Shown here: one piece after another, positions 25,947 to 29,994 of the stretch
How the letters are laid out: each line of letters begins with the position of its first letter
How positions within the stretch are numbered: the stretch's first letter is position 1
Origin: CAYMRB01 sp964392615
Lineage (GTDB): Bacteria > Planctomycetota > UBA8108
Length of the DNA: 29,994 bases
Reading direction: 5' to 3'
Assembly: GCA_964392615.1 (NCBI GenBank)
Contig: CAYMRB010000065.1
Span: forward strand, 1 to 29,994
Notes under the pieces: model-generated
What the model saw: only the letters and a program-made list of their open reading frames with translations
Database searches by the model: none
What the model was told of the DNA's origin: nothing
Made by a program: the position numbers and the translations under genes

Positions 25947-28900
25947 TTACTTGGCCCCCGGTAGCGGCACCTGCTTCGTCGTCTTCAGGTAGGCGACGAG
26001 CTGCAGCATCTCGGCGTCCGAAAGTGTCGCCAGCAGTCCCTCGGGCATCATCGACAGCTTGGCGGTCTCGTCGGACAGGATCAGCGATCGCGCGATGACG
26101 ACCGGATCCTCTTCGCCGACGACGCGCAATCGGATCTGGCGCTCGTTCTCGCCAGCGACGGTGCCGGTGTAAAGGCGTCCCGTCTGCGTCAGGATCATGC
26201 GCATCTGGTAGCCTTCCTGGATCACCTCGCTCGGGTTCAGCATATTGCCGAGGAGGTACTCGAGGTCGCCGCGATTGGCGCCGGTGAGCTCCGGCCCGAT
26301 GAGACCGCCTTTCTCGTAGAGCGTGTGACAGGACGCGCAGGTGCGGTCGTAGACGACACGGCCGGCCTGGGGGTCGGCCTTCGCTACCGCGTCGGGGGTG
26401 AGCAAGGCGCGATACTTCGCAAACGCCGCCTCCTTGCCGCCCGGCAGCGCTTCGACGGGGCCCCAGATCTCGACGAAGCCGGTGCCGACCACGCGGAGCA
26501 GCTGCCGCGCGACGTACGGCGGCACGTCGCGCCTCGGAACCGCGCCGGACTTGATCGCCTGGGCGAGTCGACCACCCGACGCCGATCGCGACGCGAGCGC
26601 CATGACCGCCTCGAGCTTCTCGTCCGAGTTGAAGCTGTCGTAGCGCGCGAGCAATGTCTTCGCGAGGCCGGCGTCATCGTACGCGGCGGTCGCACGGATC
26701 GCCTCGCGTCGCAACGCGGCGTCGCCGAGAAGCGCGGGCAGCTTGGGACGCAGAGCATCGAACTCCTGCCGCGCCAGCGCGCGCAACGCTTGCAGGCGTT
26801 GCTCCGGCTTCGCGTTCGAGTCCTCGAGACGCGTGAGGAGCGTCTTGGCCGCCGAGCGGTCGCCGAACTGTCTCGCGACGTCGAGCGCGACTCGACCGAC
26901 GTCCGGATTGCCGTCGGCGAGCAGGTCCGGATAGACCGCGGACCACGCGGCCGGCATCTTCAAGTCCCGGCGTCCCTCGAAGCCCTCGCGCAGTCCGTAC
27001 AGCAGCTCGAGTCGGACAGGACCGATTGCCGCGTCGAGGCCACCGACGACTGCATCGTAGCGATCGGCGTGGGCGAGGCGTCGGGCGATGTGGCGCGTCA
27101 CGAGCGGCAAGCGGCTTCCCTGCGCCAACGCGACGGCGGAGTCATGATCGGCGGCGACGATCGGCTCGATTCCGAACCAGATCATGCGCGGGATGTTGTG
27201 GTCGTCCGCGTCCTCGTGACGTGCGACGAGCGCGGTCGCGAGCGGCCAGCGCGCGGCATGGTCGAGACGCTGGAGCGCGCACGCAAGATAGAGGCGCACG
27301 ACGGGAGACGTGTCGCTCTGGGCCATCGCGACGAATCTCCTCTGCACCGCGACCGGCACGTCGAGGTCTTCACCGAGTAGCCGCACCGACCACGCGCGGA
27401 CATGCGGGTCGCGGTCATCGAGGAGCGCGATGAGGTCGGTCGCGCTCAGAGCCCGAGTCACCCAGAGCCCCCACAGGCCGCGCAGCCGATGGTCGGGATC
27501 CCCGTGGCTCAACACTGCGCGCAGGATCTCGGTCGCATTCTTCGCGACAGCGCCCTCGGCCGCGCGATGTTGGAGAATGACCCGCGCGCGCCGTGCGTGC
27601 CACGCGCTCGGCGAGAGCTGCAATGCGGCGAGCTCGTGATCGCTCTTCTTCCTCAAGTCATCGTAACGTCCAGGCCAGTCCTGGGCGTGCGACAGCTCGG
27701 GCTTCGGCATCATGCGGAAGACGCGGCCGGTCTCCTTCTGCTGCACGGAGTTGCCGCAGATGTCCGCATCGTGCCAGTCGAGCGCGTAGATGCCGCCCCC
27801 CGGGCCGATCTCGATCGAGAAGCCGACCCACTGCGCGTTGTTGGCGAGCAGGAAATCGTCGCCGTGCTGCGCGACGAAGCCCGAGCCCTCAGGCTCGAGG
27901 ATGTCGGTGAGGACTGCGTGCTCGTGCAGGTTGGCCATGAAGAGCCGACCGTGGTAGCTCTCGGGAAACGCATCGGATAGATACACGCGCAGACCGCCGT
28001 GTGCCGAGCGATGGCGGTGATCGGCGATGGTGCGGATATCGCGATAGACGTGCGGATTGAAGTGGCGGCCGCCCTGGCGGTGGTAGATGCCGCCGGGGAT
28101 GATGTGGAAGAGGTGGGGGATGACACACGCCGAGATGAAGAGCTGCCCTTTCGCGTCGTAGTCGATACCCCACGGGTTCGAGAAACCGTGCGCGATGGCT
28201 TCGAAGCGGCGCTTCTGCGGGTGGTAGCGCCAGACGCCGCCGTTGATGTCGACGCCCGGCCCGTCGAGCTCGATTCGCCCGGGGAATCGCTCACCCTTGC
28301 CGTAGAGCTTCCCCTTGTCGCGCGGCTTGCCGACTTTCGACGGCGTCGCGAAGCCCTGACAGCCGTAGAGCCATCCGTCGGGTCCCCAGATGAAGCTGTT
28401 GAGCGTCTCGTGGCGATCGCGGATGCCCCAGCCCGTCAAGTGCACCTCGATGTCGTCCATGTCGGCGCGATCGTCGCCGTCCCGGTCGGGAACGAACAGG
28501 AGGTTCGGCGGCGCTCCGAGCCACAGTCCGTCGAAGCCGACAGCGATGCCGGCCGGAAATGCGATGCCCTCGGCGAAGACCTTGCGCGAGTCGGCGGCAC
28601 CGTCGCGATCCGGGTCCTCGAGAATCAGGATGCGCGAGTTGCCGTCGTTGGCGAAGCCGCGGCCGCGGCTCTCGTAGTCGCGATTCTCCGCGATCCACAT
28701 GCGGCCGCGATCGTCCCAGCAAAACGCCATCGGCTGAGTGATCATCGGCTCGGCCGCGTAGACATTGACGTCGAAGCCGTCGGCCATCGTCATCGCCTCG
28801 ACGGCCTCCTGTGGATCCAGGAGCTTGGCCTGCCGCGCTTCCTCCCGAGCCAGATTCCACTGCACCGCGGTGCCGCGCTGGCCGGTGTAGCGCATCCAGT

Positions 28901-29786
28901 GATTCGTGACGTCGTCTTCGTCGATCTTGCCGGTCGACACGCGGATCTGATGCCGAATGACCTCGGCCTTGCCCCTCCCGATCCGCCAATCGCCGAGTCG
29001 CGCGCGCGTCGGTCCGACGCCGTATTGGTTGTCGACGCGCCACGGCAGCGGATAGCCGTGGTTCTTCGGGTGATCGAAGATCGCGATGTGCGCGAGATCC
29101 TCGCGTCCTTCGACCTGCATGCCGACATCGAGCCACAGAGCGCGCTTGCCCTCGGTACGCTCGACACCGCGCTGGCGCACCGAGTTGACGACCGCGGCGT
29201 TCGTGCCCTCCTTCCACGGCATGCGCAGGAAGAGGCCGCCGTAGTCGTACTTCGAGACGGTGACGTCGGTCTTCGCCTCGCCCTTCCACTCGAGCTCGAG
29301 CACGAACTCGGCGCGGCCGTCGTGCGCCTCTTCGCGCATCGACCAGGTCTGTGTCTCGACGAGGACGGCATCGCCTTCCTTGCCGAGAAGCTCGTACACG
29401 GTCTGCCAGCGCACGCGCTTCGACGGGCCGTCGGCGCCTTCGAGAATGCGCGCAGCGATGCGTCGCCAGTACGTACCCTCGGGATGGTGGAAGTAGTCGC
29501 GGCCGTTGACGCGCGTGAATCCCCAGTAGAGCCCTGTCTGATGGCGATGGTGCGACGGGCTGTACTCGGTCAGCACGCCCTTGCCATCCGGAGCGACGAT
29601 CGGATGGAGGTAAGGCCGGAAGTCCGCGCGCGCGTTCTGGGTCACGACGGGCGACGACTCGCCTGGACGGTAGACCACGATCTTGGCGTCGCCCTCCTGC
29701 GCGATGCGGAGCGGGCCCGCGGTGAGCTCACCGAGTCCGCAAACCAGAAGCAGCGACAGGAGACACGCGAGGGACAGCGCTTTCAT
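25947..29786 (-). CDS. DUF6807 (PmoA-like) / PVC-type dehydrogenase propeller / HEAT / cytochrome c fusion
   Basis: 1279-residue exported fusion. After a signal peptide (1-23) comes a DUF6807 (PmoA-like) domain (about 25-320) with the histidine cluster EYSPSHHRHQTGLYWGF (His79, His80, His82). A PVC-type membrane-bound dehydrogenase propeller (about 330-695) follows, with AAEPMITQPMAFCWDDRGRM, HGFSNPWGIDYD and YALDWHDADICG. HEAT-like helical repeats span 700-1110. The C-terminal cytochrome c-type heme-binding domain has CASCH (Cys1150, Cys1153, His1154) and the PVC motif LNPSEVIQEGYQ; a distal Met is probable in LSMMPEGL. Such proteins are thought to oxidise sugars or alcohols in the periplasm and pass electrons to the respiratory chain, but substrates are unknown. 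It is the first gene of the minus-strand set with GH10. No clear ribosome binding site precedes ATG 29786. Confidence 0.9.
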   Translation of the reverse strand: MKALSLACLLSLLLVCGLGELTAGPLRIAQEGDAKIVVYRPGESSPVVTQNARADFRPYLHPIVAPDGKGVLTEYSPSHHRHQTGLYWGFTRVNGRDYFHHPEGTYWRRIAARILEGADGPSKRVRWQTVYELLGKEGDAVLVETQTWSMREEAHDGRAEFVLELEWKGEAKTDVTVSKYDYGGLFLRMPWKEGTNAAVVNSVRQRGVERTEGKRALWLDVGMQVEGREDLAHIAIFDHPKNHGYPLPWRVDNQYGVGPTRARLGDWRIGRGKAEVIRHQIRVSTGKIDEDDVTNHWMRYTGQRGTAVQWNLAREEARQAKLLDPQEAVEAMTMADGFDVNVYAAEPMITQPMAFCWDDRGRMWIAENRDYESRGRGFANDGNSRILILEDPDRDGAADSRKVFAEGIAFPAGIAVGFDGLWLGAPPNLLFVPDRDGDDRADMDDIEVHLTGWGIRDRHETLNSFIWGPDGWLYGCQGFATPSKVGKPRDKGKLYGKGERFPGRIELDGPGVDINGGVWRYHPQKRRFEAIAHGFSNPWGIDYDAKGQLFISACVIPHLFHIIPGGIYHRQGGRHFNPHVYRDIRTIADHRHRSAHGGLRVYLSDAFPESYHGRLFMANLHEHAVLTDILEPEGSGFVAQHGDDFLLANNAQWVGFSIEIGPGGGIYALDWHDADICGNSVQQKETGRVFRMMPKPELSHAQDWPGRYDDLRKKSDHELAALQLSPSAWHARRARVILQHRAAEGAVAKNATEILRAVLSHGDPDHRLRGLWGLWVTRALSATDLIALLDDRDPHVRAWSVRLLGEDLDVPVAVQRRFVAMAQSDTSPVVRLYLACALQRLDHAARWPLATALVARHEDADDHNIPRMIWFGIEPIVAADHDSAVALAQGSRLPLVTRHIARRLAHADRYDAVVGGLDAAIGPVRLELLYGLREGFEGRRDLKMPAAWSAVYPDLLADGNPDVGRVALDVARQFGDRSAAKTLLTRLEDSNAKPEQRLQALRALARQEFDALRPKLPALLGDAALRREAIRATAAYDDAGLAKTLLARYDSFNSDEKLEAVMALASRSASGGRLAQAIKSGAVPRRDVPPYVARQLLRVVGTGFVEIWGPVEALPGGKEAAFAKYRALLTPDAVAKADPQAGRVVYDRTCASCHTLYEKGGLIGPELTGANRGDLEYLLGNMLNPSEVIQEGYQMRMILTQTGRLYTGTVAGENERQIRLRVVGEEDPVVIARSLILSDETAKLSMMPEGLLATLSDAEMLQLVAYLKTTKQVPLPGAK

Positions 29787-29937
29787 GGTGGAGTTGCTCT
29801 CGAGGTATGACCGGAAGGAGGTTCGCCTGCGCGCGAAAGACGGTCGTCCTGGCGCGCGAAGCCCTTTCTACCGACTCTCAGGCTAACGGAGCCGCCCGAT
29901 ACGGTCGAGCGCTTGCACCTCTCGAGCGCCCCTCTTC

Positions 29938-29961
29938 CTTTGCGAGCTTTGCGCCTTTGCG
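29938..29961. repeat. Three CTTTGCG direct repeats
   Basis: CTTTGCG occurs at 29938-29944, 29947-29953 and 29955-29961, spaced 9 and 8 bases apart, upstream of the cytochrome fusion gene. The last copy lies within the left arm of the adjoining inverted repeat. It resembles the TTTGCG-rich intergenic repeats I have seen in several environmental phyla. Confidence 0.55.
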
Positions 29962-29994
29962 TGATCTCTCTTCAGGAGAAACTCACGCAAAGGC
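29953..29994. repeat. Perfect 12-base inverted repeat at the window edge
   Basis: Arms GCCTTTGCGTGA (29953-29964) and TCACGCAAAGGC (29983-29994) flank an 18-base spacer. The right arm ends exactly at the end of the window, so the repeat may continue outwards. It could be a terminator for a gene beyond the edge, an operator, or a member of a dispersed intergenic repeat family. Confidence 0.6.

Noticed and set aside
27999..29810. 603-codon open frame on the plus strand opposite the cytochrome fusion gene
   Set aside because: No ribosome binding site, signal or recognisable motif. The opposite strand encodes DUF6807 and dehydrogenase motifs throughout.

Overview
The window reads as a piece of a high-GC bacterial chromosome, most likely from the Planctomycetota. 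Pointers are a dockerin-like double calcium loop of the planctomycete type, a PVC-type CxxCH cytochrome c fused to a beta-propeller dehydrogenase, a ThuA-like protein, a DUF6807 (PmoA-like) domain, and a dense run of secreted carbohydrate-active proteins. No tRNA, rRNA, CRISPR array, transposase or phage gene was seen. I find twelve protein genes. Eleven begin with a signal peptide and the twelfth is a membrane protein, so the whole window is directed at the envelope or the outside of the cell.

Layout. (A) 17-8373, plus strand: a sialate O-acetylesterase-like SGNH protein, a secreted propeller-like protein 13 bases behind it, then a 1509-residue multidomain protein (dockerin, two lamin-tail domains, CotH kinase). 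A strong hairpin at 8434-8478 separates this block from the next. (B) 19232-8489, minus strand, gaps of 31-53 bases, so probably one operon: a GH110-type alpha-galactosidase, a double SGNH esterase whose second lobe has lost its catalytic residues, a PDZ/toroid/HEAT protein, and another SGNH esterase. The last two share a homologous C-terminal module. (C) 19636-20568, plus strand: a ThuA-like secreted protein, divergent from block B. (D) 29786-20555, minus strand: a DUF6807-dehydrogenase-cytochrome c fusion, a GH10 xylanase, a large Asp-box propeller protein and a small PepSY membrane protein whose stop overlaps that of the ThuA gene.

How the genes may work together (inference). The esterases remove acyl decorations, GH110 removes terminal alpha-galactose, GH10 cuts a xylan-like backbone, and the propeller and ThuA proteins bind or modify released sugars. 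The cytochrome fusion could pass electrons from sugar oxidation into respiration. There is no SusC/SusD pair, transporter or regulator in the window, so this is not a classical Bacteroidota polysaccharide utilisation locus.

Non-coding points of interest are a 160-base imperfect palindrome that supplies the 5' end and the only usable start codons of the first gene, a 16-base perfect inverted repeat between convergent genes, and a 12-base inverted repeat with CTTTGCG repeats at the right edge.
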